From Bacteroidales bacterium (lineage in GTDB: Bacteria; Bacteroidota; Bacteroidia; Bacteroidales; UBA7960), in assembly GCA_003554665.1 (NCBI GenBank), contig PWGY01000231.1, forward strand, positions 1-18,420: a stretch of DNA of 18,420 nucleotides, given 5' to 3'. The position numbers and the translations under genes were made by a program. The notes under the pieces are model-generated. The model saw nothing but the letters and a program-made list of their open reading frames with translations. It was not told where the DNA came from and made no database searches. The first letter of the stretch is position 1. Every line of letters begins with the position of its first letter. Below are positions 1 to 7,213 of this stretch, piece by piece.

Positions 1-1001
1 AGGATCTGAGGTGGGAATCGACCACCCAGTGGAATGCTGGTCTTGACTTCGGCCTGTTCAATGATCGCATTACCGGGGAAATTGATTATTATGTCAAAAA
101 GACAGAAGACCTGTTGCTGAATGTGCAGGTTCCTGCCACAAGCGGGTATACTACTGTGTACCGGAATGTGGGGAATATGGAAAACAAGGGATGGGAGTTT
201 GTCCTCAATACAGTGAATTTTGACCGCAACTTCAGGTGGAACACCAATTTTAACATTGCTTTAAACAGCAATAAGGTGACTGACCTTGACGGACAGATCA
301 TTTCTTCCGGGATCTGGCGTGTGATGGAAGGAGAGCCAATTGGGGTGTTTTATACCAAGGAATATGCCGGGGTGGATCCTGAAACCGGAGATGCGCTGTT
401 CTACCTGAACGAAGAAGGTGACGAAACAACCACCAGTCTGGCAGCCGCTGCCAACCGGATTGTGGGCGATCCCAACCCGGATTTCTGGGGTGGTTTCACC
501 AACACTTTCCAATATCGCGGATTTGACCTGAGCGTGATGTTCCAGTTTGTTTACGGGCATGACATATACAACCACGGCCGCCAGTGGCAGGCAGACGGGT
601 TCTCCTGGTTTGATAACCAGACCTCCGATTTTTACAGAGACCACTGGAGGCAACCAGGTGACGATACCTACTATCCTGAGCCACGCTTTTTCCTGGGCAA
701 CGGTTATGGGGTGTCAAGCATGCTGATCTTTGATGCTTCTTACATCCGGCTAAAAGACCTTACCCTGGGGTACACCCTTCCGGCTGATGTGGTAAGCCGG
801 GCCAACCTGCAAAATGTCAGGCTGTTTGTAAGGGGGTATAACCTGTTCACCTTCACCGATTATCCCGGCTGGGATCCGGAGACCAGTGCGCCGGATACTG
901 CCGCTCAGGGAACGCAGGCTACCAATATCAGGCAGGGATGGGACTTTTATACCGCACCCCAGCCAAGAACCATCACTTTTGGTATCAACCTGGGTATCTG
1001 A
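1..1001 (+). CDS. SusC/RagA-family TonB-linked outer-membrane transporter, C-terminal part
   Basis: This is the 3' end of a SusC/RagA-type TonB-dependent transporter, the outer-membrane beta-barrel that imports oligosaccharides or peptides together with a SusD lipoprotein. The reading frame is open from position 3 (first complete codon GAT) to the TGA at 999-1001, so the gene starts upstream of the window and about 333 residues are visible. The family is recognisable from the first residues, which match the stretch WE.T.QWNAGLDFGLF.. RITG.. DYY.K.T.DLL found in this family, followed by N.G.MENKGWE and a late LKDLTLGYTLP barrel segment. The plug domain and carboxypeptidase-like N-terminal repeat lie outside the window. 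The protein ends in FGINLGI, with isoleucine rather than the usual terminal aromatic residue of outer-membrane barrels. The susD-like gene follows after 42 bp, presumably in one operon. The substrate cannot be predicted. Confidence 0.93.
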   Translation, partial: DLRWESTTQWNAGLDFGLFNDRITGEIDYYVKKTEDLLLNVQVPATSGYTTVYRNVGNMENKGWEFVLNTVNFDRNFRWNTNFNIALNSNKVTDLDGQIISSGIWRVMEGEPIGVFYTKEYAGVDPETGDALFYLNEEGDETTTSLAAAANRIVGDPNPDFWGGFTNTFQYRGFDLSVMFQFVYGHDIYNHGRQWQADGFSWFDNQTSDFYRDHWRQPGDDTYYPEPRFFLGNGYGVSSMLIFDASYIRLKDLTLGYTLPADVVSRANLQNVRLFVRGYNLFTFTDYPGWDPETSAPDTAAQGTQATNIRQGWDFYTAPQPRTITFGINLGI

Positions 1002-1043
1002 TGTTGGAACCGGAACACAATTTTTAACTAAAAAATACAAGCA

Positions 1044-2525
1044 ATGAAGACAAATAAGATAATTTCCTATATTGTTGTTCTGCTCCTGGCTGCATTGGTG
1101 TTCTCCTGCGACGATTTTCTGGATATCGATCCCCAGCAGGCAGTCGATGCTGAGCACGTGTACAACGATCATAACGGGGTGGTCAATGCCCTCAACGGGG
1201 CATACTCCATAATCGCCGGGCCCCAGTTTTTCGCCGGAACCAATATTTTTCACAGCGATCTGCTGGCCAATTCCGGTGAACTGAACTGGATCGGCACCTT
1301 TATCGGCTACCGTCAGATGGACTGGAAAACACTGGATCCCAGTGAAGGAACCATTACCGCTAAATGGAACCAGGCATACCGGGCCATTGACATTGTCAAC
1401 AATGTACTCAACAACCTGGATGTGGTTCAGGAAGGCCACAGGGCAAGGTTGGAAGGAGAAGCTAAGTTTGTCCGGGGGATTTTGTACCTGGAGCTGGTCA
1501 GGTTTTACGCAAGTCCTTACGTGGGCGGTGCGGCCAATGACCATGACGGAGTTCCTTTGGTGCTCACTCCCACACCCACATCAGGGGTTACTGATGAGCA
1601 TTACGTATCAAGGGCAACTGTTTCGGCAGTATATAACCAGATCCTGACAGATCTTGGAAATGCCAAAACCCTGCTGACAAATGCCGGTATCGGCACCGGG
1701 GCAGGAGCCAATGGCGGCCGGGCCACGCCAACCACAGCTGCTGCTTTCATGGCCCGTGCCTATCTTGACATGGAGAACTGGTCCGGTGCCGCAGCAGAAG
1801 CCAATACAGTAATCAACAACCTGGGTGGTTACGGAGCCCTCAATGACACTCCGCGCGAGGCATTCAACAATGATGAATACACCAGTGAGGATGTGTTCAT
1901 GATCAATCAAAGCTCCACCAGTCATGCCGGGCAGGCCAATGACGGGATCGGAACTTTTTTTGCCAGCCTTGAAGGATACGGTCGGGGGGATGTGCATATC
2001 AGCAGCAGTCACTTTGACCATTTCGAAGAGGAGGATCTGCGCATCACCCTTACCGATGATCCGACCATTGTTGATATCGGGAATGTGCCCGGCATGTACT
2101 ATATTGGGATCGGAACCGATCCGGGTAATATCATGAGCAGCAAATGGGGAAAACATGATGCCAATATCAATGTGATCCGTCTGGCAGAAATGATTCTGAC
2201 AAGGGCTGAAGCCAACTTCAGGGATGGCTCTTCTGTCGGCGCTGCACCGATTGATGACATCAATGCAATACGAAACCGTGCGGGATTGGATAACCTGAAT
2301 CCTGCTGATCTGGATCTTCATGAGATCCGTGATGAGAGGTATCGTGAACTCTGCTTTGAGGGCCATCAAATGCGCGATGTACGCAGATTCAGGGAGAGCA
2401 TAACTGTTCCCTCCGGTGACAATGCCGGTGAGGTGCTTCCCTGGAACCATCAGAGCCTGGTGTTGCCTATTCCACAGCGTGAAATTGACGTGAACACCAA
2501 CCTGACCCAGAACCCGGGTTATTAA
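1044..2525 (+). CDS. SusD/RagB-family outer-membrane nutrient-binding lipoprotein
   Basis: This is a SusD/RagB-type lipoprotein, the surface lid that binds substrate over the SusC barrel. It has 493 residues, normal for the family. The N-terminus is a lipoprotein signal peptide: basic MKTNK, a hydrophobic core, then LVFSC with the lipidated cysteine at residue 22, followed by acidic DD, which fits surface-exposed Bacteroidota lipoproteins. Family features include the early DDFLD...P segment, the alpha-helical TPR-like region (W...Y.AI...N.. about residues 110-130, then A.F.RG.LYLELVR.Y), and the C-terminal IRNRAGL...I..ER..EL.FEG.. R.D.RR.. block ending near residue 465, with a final LPIP..EI..N..L.QNPGY. 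It lies 42 bp after the susC-like gene and is followed within 25 bp by a strong terminator, so it closes the operon. No glycoside hydrolase, sulfatase or peptidase follows, so the ligand remains unknown. Confidence 0.95.
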   Translation: MKTNKIISYIVVLLLAALVFSCDDFLDIDPQQAVDAEHVYNDHNGVVNALNGAYSIIAGPQFFAGTNIFHSDLLANSGELNWIGTFIGYRQMDWKTLDPSEGTITAKWNQAYRAIDIVNNVLNNLDVVQEGHRARLEGEAKFVRGILYLELVRFYASPYVGGAANDHDGVPLVLTPTPTSGVTDEHYVSRATVSAVYNQILTDLGNAKTLLTNAGIGTGAGANGGRATPTTAAAFMARAYLDMENWSGAAAEANTVINNLGGYGALNDTPREAFNNDEYTSEDVFMINQSSTSHAGQANDGIGTFFASLEGYGRGDVHISSSHFDHFEEEDLRITLTDDPTIVDIGNVPGMYYIGIGTDPGNIMSSKWGKHDANINVIRLAEMILTRAEANFRDGSSVGAAPIDDINAIRNRAGLDNLNPADLDLHEIRDERYRELCFEGHQMRDVRRFRESITVPSGDNAGEVLPWNHQSLVLPIPQREIDVNTNLTQNPGY

Positions 2526-2549
2526 ACCAGGGGGGATAAATCTAATACA

Positions 2550-2580
2550 GCCCCGGCCGCCTGCGGCCGGGGCTTTTTTT
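2550..2580 (+). terminator. Intrinsic terminator of the susCD-like operon
   Basis: A perfect 11-bp GC-rich stem (GCCCCGGCCGC at 2550-2560 pairing with GCGGCCGGGGC at 2563-2573) is followed directly by seven T residues (2574-2580). It begins 25 bp after the susD-like stop codon and precedes pdxA on the same strand, so it separates the two transcription units. This is the clearest terminator in the window. Confidence 0.92.
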
Positions 2581-2622
2581 AAACTATCTAAAAAAGATAT
2601 AGCCTTTTCTTTCTCATATATT

Positions 2623-2630
2623 TACCTTTG
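2623..2630 (+). promoter_or_regulatory. Probable -7 promoter element for pdxA
   Basis: TACCTTTG fits the Bacteroidota sigma-ABfr -7 consensus TAnnTTTG. It lies in an AT-rich stretch after the susCD terminator and 40 bp before the pdxA ATG. No clear TTTG -33 element is found at the usual 19-21 bp spacing, so the call rests on the -7 match and position. Confidence 0.55.
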
Positions 2631-2670
2631 CAGAAGACAAATAATTCTCAGACAAAATAGTGCAGGCGAA

Positions 2671-3753
2671 ATGGAAAAGGAACAGGGGCAGCGAAAAGCT
2701 GTCAGAATCGGGATCAGTCATGGTGATGTCAATGGCATCAGCTATGAAATCATCATGAAAACCCTCAGTGATTCGCGCATACTTGATTTTTTTATACCCG
2801 TTGTTTATGGTTCATCCAAGGTGGCATCCTACCACAAGAAATTGCTGAATATTCAGGATTTTAATTTTCATGTGGTGCGTTCAGCTGATCAGGCAGTTCC
2901 CGGGAAAGCCAATCTGATCAATATTTTTCAGGAGGAGGTGAAAATTGATATGGGTCAGAATACCGACATTGCCGGGAAAGCAGCCCTGCAGTCGCTGGAG
3001 CAGGCGACCGAAGACCTGGCCAATGGACATATAGATGCCCTGGTTACCGCACCGATCAACAAGCAGAATATTCAAAGCGAGGATTTTGCCTTCCCGGGTC
3101 ATACTGAATACCTGACCAAAAAATTCGGCGCGGATGAGAGTCTGATGCTGATGGTGAGCAATGAGATACGGATTGGTGTGATTACGGGTCATATTCCCCT
3201 GCGGGAAGTACCAGGCCGAATCAGCCATGAGGGTATACTGGGCAAGATTCGTGTGCTCAATAATTCCCTGAAAAAGGATTTCGGGATCAATAAACCAAGG
3301 ATTGCCATTCTCGGCCTGAATCCGCATGCAGGAGACAAAGGTGTTATTGGCCTGGAGGAGGAAGAAGCAGTGATTCCGGCCATTCGGCAGGCTTTCGATG
3401 AAGGGATTCTTGCTTTCGGCCCTTACCCGGCAGATGGTTTTTTTGGCTCGGCATCATTCAACAGTTTTGATGGGATTCTGGCCATGTATCACGACCAGGG
3501 GCTGATCCCGTTTAAAACTTTGGCGTTTAAAAGCGGGGTGAATTATACTGCAGGGCTTCCTGTTGTGAGGACTTCGCCTGCTCATGGCACCGCTTTTGAT
3601 ATGGCCGGAAAGAATGTGGCTGCTCCGGATGCATTCCGTGAATCGGTTTACCTGGCAATTGATATTGTTAAAAACCGTATGATGCACGAAGAGATCACGC
3701 AAAACCCTCTGTTTTCCAAAAGCGAACAAGAAAATAACAATGACCAGGACTGA
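2671..3753 (+). CDS. pdxA: 4-hydroxythreonine-4-phosphate dehydrogenase PdxA
   Basis: PdxA oxidises 4-phosphohydroxy-L-threonine with NAD; the product is condensed by PdxJ to pyridoxine 5'-phosphate in the DXP-dependent pathway to pyridoxal phosphate. It is a cytosolic metal-dependent dimer. The 360-residue product is somewhat longer than the roughly 330-residue E. coli enzyme. The signature residues can be aligned to it: substrate-binding His144-Thr145 in FPGHTE, and metal ligands His174 in ITGHIPL, His219 in GLNPHAG and His274 in MYHDQGL. A further conserved block is SPAHGTAFDMAGK near residue 310. The start is the ATG at 2671, in an A-rich context; MEKEQGQRKAVRIGISHGDVNGI leads straight into the conserved start of the fold. 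The C-terminus has a short polar extension. The MurF-Alr gene follows within about 75 bp on the same strand, so the two are probably cotranscribed, placing cofactor synthesis next to a PLP-dependent racemase. Confidence 0.96.
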   Translation: MEKEQGQRKAVRIGISHGDVNGISYEIIMKTLSDSRILDFFIPVVYGSSKVASYHKKLLNIQDFNFHVVRSADQAVPGKANLINIFQEEVKIDMGQNTDIAGKAALQSLEQATEDLANGHIDALVTAPINKQNIQSEDFAFPGHTEYLTKKFGADESLMLMVSNEIRIGVITGHIPLREVPGRISHEGILGKIRVLNNSLKKDFGINKPRIAILGLNPHAGDKGVIGLEEEEAVIPAIRQAFDEGILAFGPYPADGFFGSASFNSFDGILAMYHDQGLIPFKTLAFKSGVNYTAGLPVVRTSPAHGTAFDMAGKNVAAPDAFRESVYLAIDIVKNRMMHEEITQNPLFSKSEQENNNDQD

Positions 3754-3782
3754 GGGGCTTCTTCAGGACTGAGGTGGTTCTG
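3745..3782 (+). repeat. Imperfect 19-bp tandem duplication over the pdxA stop codon
   Basis: Two adjacent 19-bp units (3745-3763 and 3764-3782) match at 16 of 19 positions and share the 11-mer CAGGACTGAGG. The first unit contains the pdxA TGA stop (3751-3753). The duplication fills most of the gap before the MurF-Alr gene. It may be a replication-slippage relic with no function. Confidence 0.7.
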
Positions 3783-3827
3783 TAGGAATCTGCCAAATTG
3801 TCAATAGAAAAAATTGAGGGAATGGCA

Positions 3828-6320
3828 ATGGTTGACGGTTATTCTGTGGAAAGAATCGCAGCTGTAGTTCATGGAAACGTTGACTGCCGGCCTGCTGCGA
3901 ATTACCACGTGCGTTTTTTGCTTACCGACAGCCGGCAACTGCTTTCACCCAGGGAAACCCTTTTTTTTGCGTTGCGTACCCGGCAAAATGATGGCCACCA
4001 ATACATTGGAGAATTGCAGAGAAAAGGGGTGAGGGTTTTTGTGGTGGAAGAAATCCCCGCCGGCCTTGCCCGCGATTTCCCCGATTCCTGTTTTATCCAG
4101 GTGGCCCAACCACTGAAAGCCTTGCAAAGACTGGCTGCTTTTCACCGCAGTAACTGCCGGGTGCCGGTTCTGGCCATTACCGGAAGCAATGGTAAAACTG
4201 TGGTGAAGGAATGGATGTGTCAGCTGCTTGAGGGAGTGCGTTTTGTTGCCAGAAACCCCAAAAGCTATAATTCGCAGATCGGTGTGCCGTTGTCGGTGTG
4301 GCTGATGACCAACCAGCACCAACTGGGTGTGTTTGAAGCCGGGATATCCCAAAAGGGAGAAATGGAGCGGCTGCAGAAAATTTTATCTCCTGAAACCGGA
4401 ATTTTTACAAATATTGGCCCAGCGCACGACGAAGGGTTTGCATCCCGGCAGGAAAAAGTAAGGGAAAAGCTGGTTTTGTTCCGTAACGCCGGTTCACTGA
4501 TCTATTGTGCAGACCATGACCTCATTCATCAGGAAGTTCAGCTATGGCAAAAGGCGAATCCGGAAGTAAAAACCTTTACATGGGGTTTTAGCGCTGAGGC
4601 TGATCTGCAGATTATCCGGCTGGCAAAGGAGCAGAAACAGTGTCATGTTTTTCTGAGTTACCAGGGAGAAAGGATGGAGTTCACCATCCCGTTCAGCGAT
4701 GATGCGTCGGTGGAGAACGCCATGCATTGTCTGGCTTATCTGAAGTATGCAGGTTTCGGAAACGATGCCCTTACTTCCGGCCTGATGCGGCTACAACCGG
4801 TTGCCATGCGGCTGGAAATGAAAGAGGGGGTCAATCATTCCACCATCATCAATGACTCATACAATGCTGATCTGCATTCGCTGGCCATTGCTCTGGACTT
4901 CCTGAACAGCCAGTTTCGGCACAAAAGGAAAACCCTGATTCTGTCAGATATTCTTCAGAGTGGCATTCAACCCGGCATATTGTATGATGAAGTGCAGTCG
5001 CTGCTCGCCTCGAAGGGAGTGGATCGCCTGATTGGTATCGGTCCTGCCATATCATCCAGGAAAGAAAGCTTTACAGTTCCCGCGCGGTTTTATCCTGATA
5101 CCGAATCCTTTATTGCAGCAACAGATTTTTCTGAATTCAGCAATGAGGCCATTTTGCTGAAAGGGGCGAGGGTGTTCGGGTTTGAGCGCCTCAGCAGTAT
5201 TTTACAGCAAAAAGACCATCAGACTTTACTTGAAGTGGATCTGGACGACCTCATTCATAACCTGAATGTGTTCCGCTCCATGATGGCTCCCGGAGTGAAG
5301 ACCATGGGTGTTGTCAAGGCTTTTTCTTATGGAAGCGGGAGTGTGGAGGTTGCCAGGATGCTGCAGTATCACCAGGTGGATTATCTTGCAGTAGCTTATG
5401 CGGATGAAGGGAAGGAGCTGCGTGATGCGGGGATTCATTTGCCGGTGATTGTGATGAACCCTGAGGTGCGGAGTTTTGAGACACTGATCCGGCACGGGCT
5501 GGAACCGGAAATTTACGGATTTCCTTTGCTGAAAAAGCTGATTGCTGAAATGGACAGGTGTTTTACAGGAAATAATCCCCTTCCGGTACACCTGAAATTT
5601 GACACCGGCATGCATCGGCTGGGCTTTTTGCCCGGTGAAGCAGACAGGCTGGCTGAGTTGGTCGCAAACAATCCCCGGATCAGGGTTGCCTCTGTGTTTT
5701 CACACCTTGCTGCCAGTGAAGATCCGGCGCACGATTCATTTACCCTTGAACAGATCAGGGTTTTTCGTGATATCTGCCACAGGATGGAGAACCTGCTCGG
5801 TTACCCTTTTTTGAAGCATATCTGCAACTCTGCAGCCATCTCACGGTTTCCTGAGGCCCGTTTTGACATGGTGCGACTGGGTATCGGATTGTACGGGGTG
5901 ACCGGAGATCCGGAAATTCAGAGCCTGCTCAGGCATGTCAGTACTTTCCGGTCGGTTGTTTCGCAGGTGAAGCACATACCCGCAGGTGAAACGGTCGGAT
6001 ACGGACGGGCCGGGGTTGCCAACACGGACATGCAGGTGGCCATTGCACCGATTGGTTATGCAGACGGACTGAACCGGCGTCTGGGCAACGGGAAAGGCCG
6101 CTTGCTTGTGAACGGGAACGTGGTTCCGTTTGTGGGGCAGATTTCTATGGATATGTGTGCCGTTGACGTGACCGGGCTTAAGGTGAAAGAGGGGGATGAG
6201 GTGATCGTTTTCGGACCTCAGTTGCCGGTGACCCGACTTGCAGACGCCCTGGATACGATCCCCTATGAGGTATTTACTTCCGTATCACGGCGGGTCAAAC
6301 GAATCTATTACCAGGGTTAG
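3828..6320 (+). CDS. Bifunctional UDP-MurNAc-tripeptide D-Ala-D-Ala ligase / alanine racemase (MurF-Alr fusion)
   Basis: This cytosolic fusion would carry two peptidoglycan-precursor activities: MurF adds D-Ala-D-Ala to the UDP-MurNAc tripeptide using ATP, and Alr makes D-alanine from L-alanine with PLP. Counting from the ATG at 3828 it has 830 residues. The MurF half shows the ATP P-loop GSNGKT (119-124), the E.GIS..GEME block, TNIGPAHDEGF and NDSYNADL. The Alr half starts near residue 464. It holds the PLP lysine (Lys497) in VVKAFSYGSG, the KFDTGMHRLGF block, the catalytic tyrosine (Tyr744) in PIGYADG and the VGQISMDM block. The canonical racemase motif is KANAYGHG; the AFSYGSG form appears, from memory, to be the usual Bacteroidota fusion variant. 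The start is uncertain: an in-frame TTG at 3798 and an ATG at 3822 also exist. I chose 3828 because GAGGG at 3816-3820 is spaced 7 nt from it. The fusion itself is known in this phylum. Confidence 0.95.
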   Translation: MVDGYSVERIAAVVHGNVDCRPAANYHVRFLLTDSRQLLSPRETLFFALRTRQNDGHQYIGELQRKGVRVFVVEEIPAGLARDFPDSCFIQVAQPLKALQRLAAFHRSNCRVPVLAITGSNGKTVVKEWMCQLLEGVRFVARNPKSYNSQIGVPLSVWLMTNQHQLGVFEAGISQKGEMERLQKILSPETGIFTNIGPAHDEGFASRQEKVREKLVLFRNAGSLIYCADHDLIHQEVQLWQKANPEVKTFTWGFSAEADLQIIRLAKEQKQCHVFLSYQGERMEFTIPFSDDASVENAMHCLAYLKYAGFGNDALTSGLMRLQPVAMRLEMKEGVNHSTIINDSYNADLHSLAIALDFLNSQFRHKRKTLILSDILQSGIQPGILYDEVQSLLASKGVDRLIGIGPAISSRKESFTVPARFYPDTESFIAATDFSEFSNEAILLKGARVFGFERLSSILQQKDHQTLLEVDLDDLIHNLNVFRSMMAPGVKTMGVVKAFSYGSGSVEVARMLQYHQVDYLAVAYADEGKELRDAGIHLPVIVMNPEVRSFETLIRHGLEPEIYGFPLLKKLIAEMDRCFTGNNPLPVHLKFDTGMHRLGFLPGEADRLAELVANNPRIRVASVFSHLAASEDPAHDSFTLEQIRVFRDICHRMENLLGYPFLKHICNSAAISRFPEARFDMVRLGIGLYGVTGDPEIQSLLRHVSTFRSVVSQVKHIPAGETVGYGRAGVANTDMQVAIAPIGYADGLNRRLGNGKGRLLVNGNVVPFVGQISMDMCAVDVTGLKVKEGDEVIVFGPQLPVTRLADALDTIPYEVFTSVSRRVKRIYYQG

Positions 6321-6326
6321 GCCAAT

Positions 6327-6351
6327 TGCCGGCTGGGAACCCGGCATTTTT
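6327..6351 (+). terminator. Hairpin terminator after the MurF-Alr gene
   Basis: TGCCGG (6327-6332) pairs with CCGGCA (6341-6346) around an 8-nt loop, and TTTTT follows (6347-6351), beginning 7 bp after the murF-alr stop codon. A third copy, TGCCGG at 6351-6356, can pair alternatively with 6341-6346. The stem is short, so strength is uncertain. Confidence 0.6.
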
Positions 6352-6421
6352 GCCGGTGTTTGTGGGGGGCTGGTATTTTTTGTGTGTGGATGGTTTTATT
6401 GTATCAGGGGTAGCCTCAGTG

Positions 6422-7003
6422 TTACCGGGAAAACTCCACCCAGTTTTTGAGGATTTGCCTTCCAGTACCTGTCATAACACTTTCCGGATGAAACTGAAGG
6501 CCCCTGACATCAAGATTTTGATGGGAAATGGCCATGATCAGTCCGAGGTCATCCACGGCGGTGGTGACCAGTTCGGGTGGCAGTGAATCCGGATCCACTG
6601 CCCAGGAATGGTAACGGCCGGTTTCGAAGTGTTCCGGGCAACCAGCAAACAGAGGTTCACCGGGTTGGGTGACAGAGGTTTTGATTGCTTTGCCGTGCAG
6701 TACCGAATCAAGGTTTATCAGTGTTCCGCCAAAAACTTCCGCGATGGCCTGGTGCCCCAGACAGATACCAAGTATGCTTTTTTCTCCCGCATATGCGCGG
6801 ATCAATTCACAGCTGATTCCTGCATCTGCAGGTAGCCCCGGGCCCGGCGAAATTACATAACGGTCATACTTGCGGGCTTCTCTGAGGGAGATCCCGTCAT
6901 TACGCCTGACCGTCAGCCGGCAGCTTTCAGGCATGACAGCCTCTATGATGTGATACAGGTTGTAGGTAAATGAATCGTAATTGTCAACAATGAGAATATG
7001 CAT
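6422..7003 (-). CDS. Glutamine amidotransferase subunit PabA/TrpG type
   Basis: This is a class I glutamine amidotransferase that would hydrolyse glutamine and pass ammonia to a PabB or TrpE partner, giving aminodeoxychorismate (folate) or anthranilate (tryptophan). It has 193 residues, the standard length. The N-terminus HILIVDNYDSFTYNL and SPGPG (52-56) are typical. The catalytic triad is visible: Cys81 in GICLGHQA, and His172 and Glu174 in LQFHPESV. The start is the ATG read from 7003, because the conserved fold begins exactly there; the open frame continues upstream to 7600 but only as antisense sequence over ridA. No pabB or trpE lies in the window, so the choice between PabA and TrpG is open; many bacteria use one such subunit for both. 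A promoter element sits 24 bp upstream. It is convergent with the MurF-Alr gene and divergent from ridA. Confidence 0.93.
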   Translation of the reverse strand: MHILIVDNYDSFTYNLYHIIEAVMPESCRLTVRRNDGISLREARKYDRYVISPGPGLPADAGISCELIRAYAGEKSILGICLGHQAIAEVFGGTLINLDSVLHGKAIKTSVTQPGEPLFAGCPEHFETGRYHSWAVDPDSLPPELVTTAVDDLGLIMAISHQNLDVRGLQFHPESVMTGTGRQILKNWVEFSR

Positions 7004-7026
7004 GGCTTCTGAAGGTCCGGGAAGCG

Positions 7027-7044
7027 CAAAATTAATTAATTTTG
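7027..7044. promoter_or_regulatory. 18-bp perfect palindrome, shared divergent -7 element
   Basis: CAAAATTAATTAATTTTG is identical to its own reverse complement. It presents TAATTTTG, a full match to TAnnTTTG, on each strand: 7034 to 7027 for the amidotransferase gene and 7037-7044 for ridA. Only the minus-strand direction has a TTG at -33 spacing. It could also be an operator for a dimeric regulator. Confidence 0.6.
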
Positions 7045-7055
7045 GCCAAAGCCAA
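7027..7055 (-). promoter_or_regulatory. Promoter of the amidotransferase gene
   Basis: Read on the minus strand, TAATTTTG (7034 to 7027) matches the TAnnTTTG -7 consensus and TTG (7055 to 7053) lies 18 bp upstream of it, close to the expected -33 spacing. The -7 element ends 23 bp before the ATG at 7003, so the leader would be short. The -7 element is half of an 18-bp palindrome that also presents TAATTTTG on the plus strand. Confidence 0.65.
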
Positions 7056-7113
7056 CCGGTTGATATTGCCGGAGTGCATGTGGTCTCCTGAGTTGATACA
7101 TCCATTGGCATGC

Positions 7114-7150
7114 TTACCCGGGCAGCAGGATGCTGCAAGGTACCCGGTAA
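7114..7150 (+). other. Imperfect stem-loop in the ridA leader region
   Basis: An inner perfect hairpin (GCAGCA 7122-7127, loop GGA, TGCTGC 7131-7136) is enclosed by an outer arm pair TTACC (7114-7118) and GGTAA (7146-7150), with GG/CC pairing next to it across one bulged C and an asymmetric internal loop. It lies about 64 bp before the ridA ATG. If ridA is transcribed from the palindrome at 7027-7044, this structure is in its 5' leader. Function unknown. Confidence 0.45.
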
Positions 7151-7172
7151 TGAAAAGACATTCGATTTTCCG

Positions 7173-7191
7173 GCCCTGCAAAGGGCATTTT
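7173..7191 (+). other. GCAA-tetraloop hairpin upstream of ridA
   Basis: GCCCT (7173-7177) pairs with AGGGC (7182-7186) around GCAA, a stable GNRA-type loop, and ATTTT follows. It ends 27 bp before the ridA ATG. It resembles a short terminator or attenuator, but the stem is only 5 bp and the U-run is short, so a role is not certain. Confidence 0.45.
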
Positions 7192-7213
7192 GATAAACCA
7201 TAAATCCAAACTT

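Noticed and set aside
750..1544. Antisense open frame spanning the susC-susD junction
   Set aside because: It overlaps two well-supported genes on the other strand and crosses their intergenic gap; no motif supports it.
1608..2450. Long antisense open frame (280 codons) across the susD-like gene
   Set aside because: It is entirely opposite a gene with clear family motifs, has no recognisable domain or plausible start context, and its composition is what the sense codons dictate.
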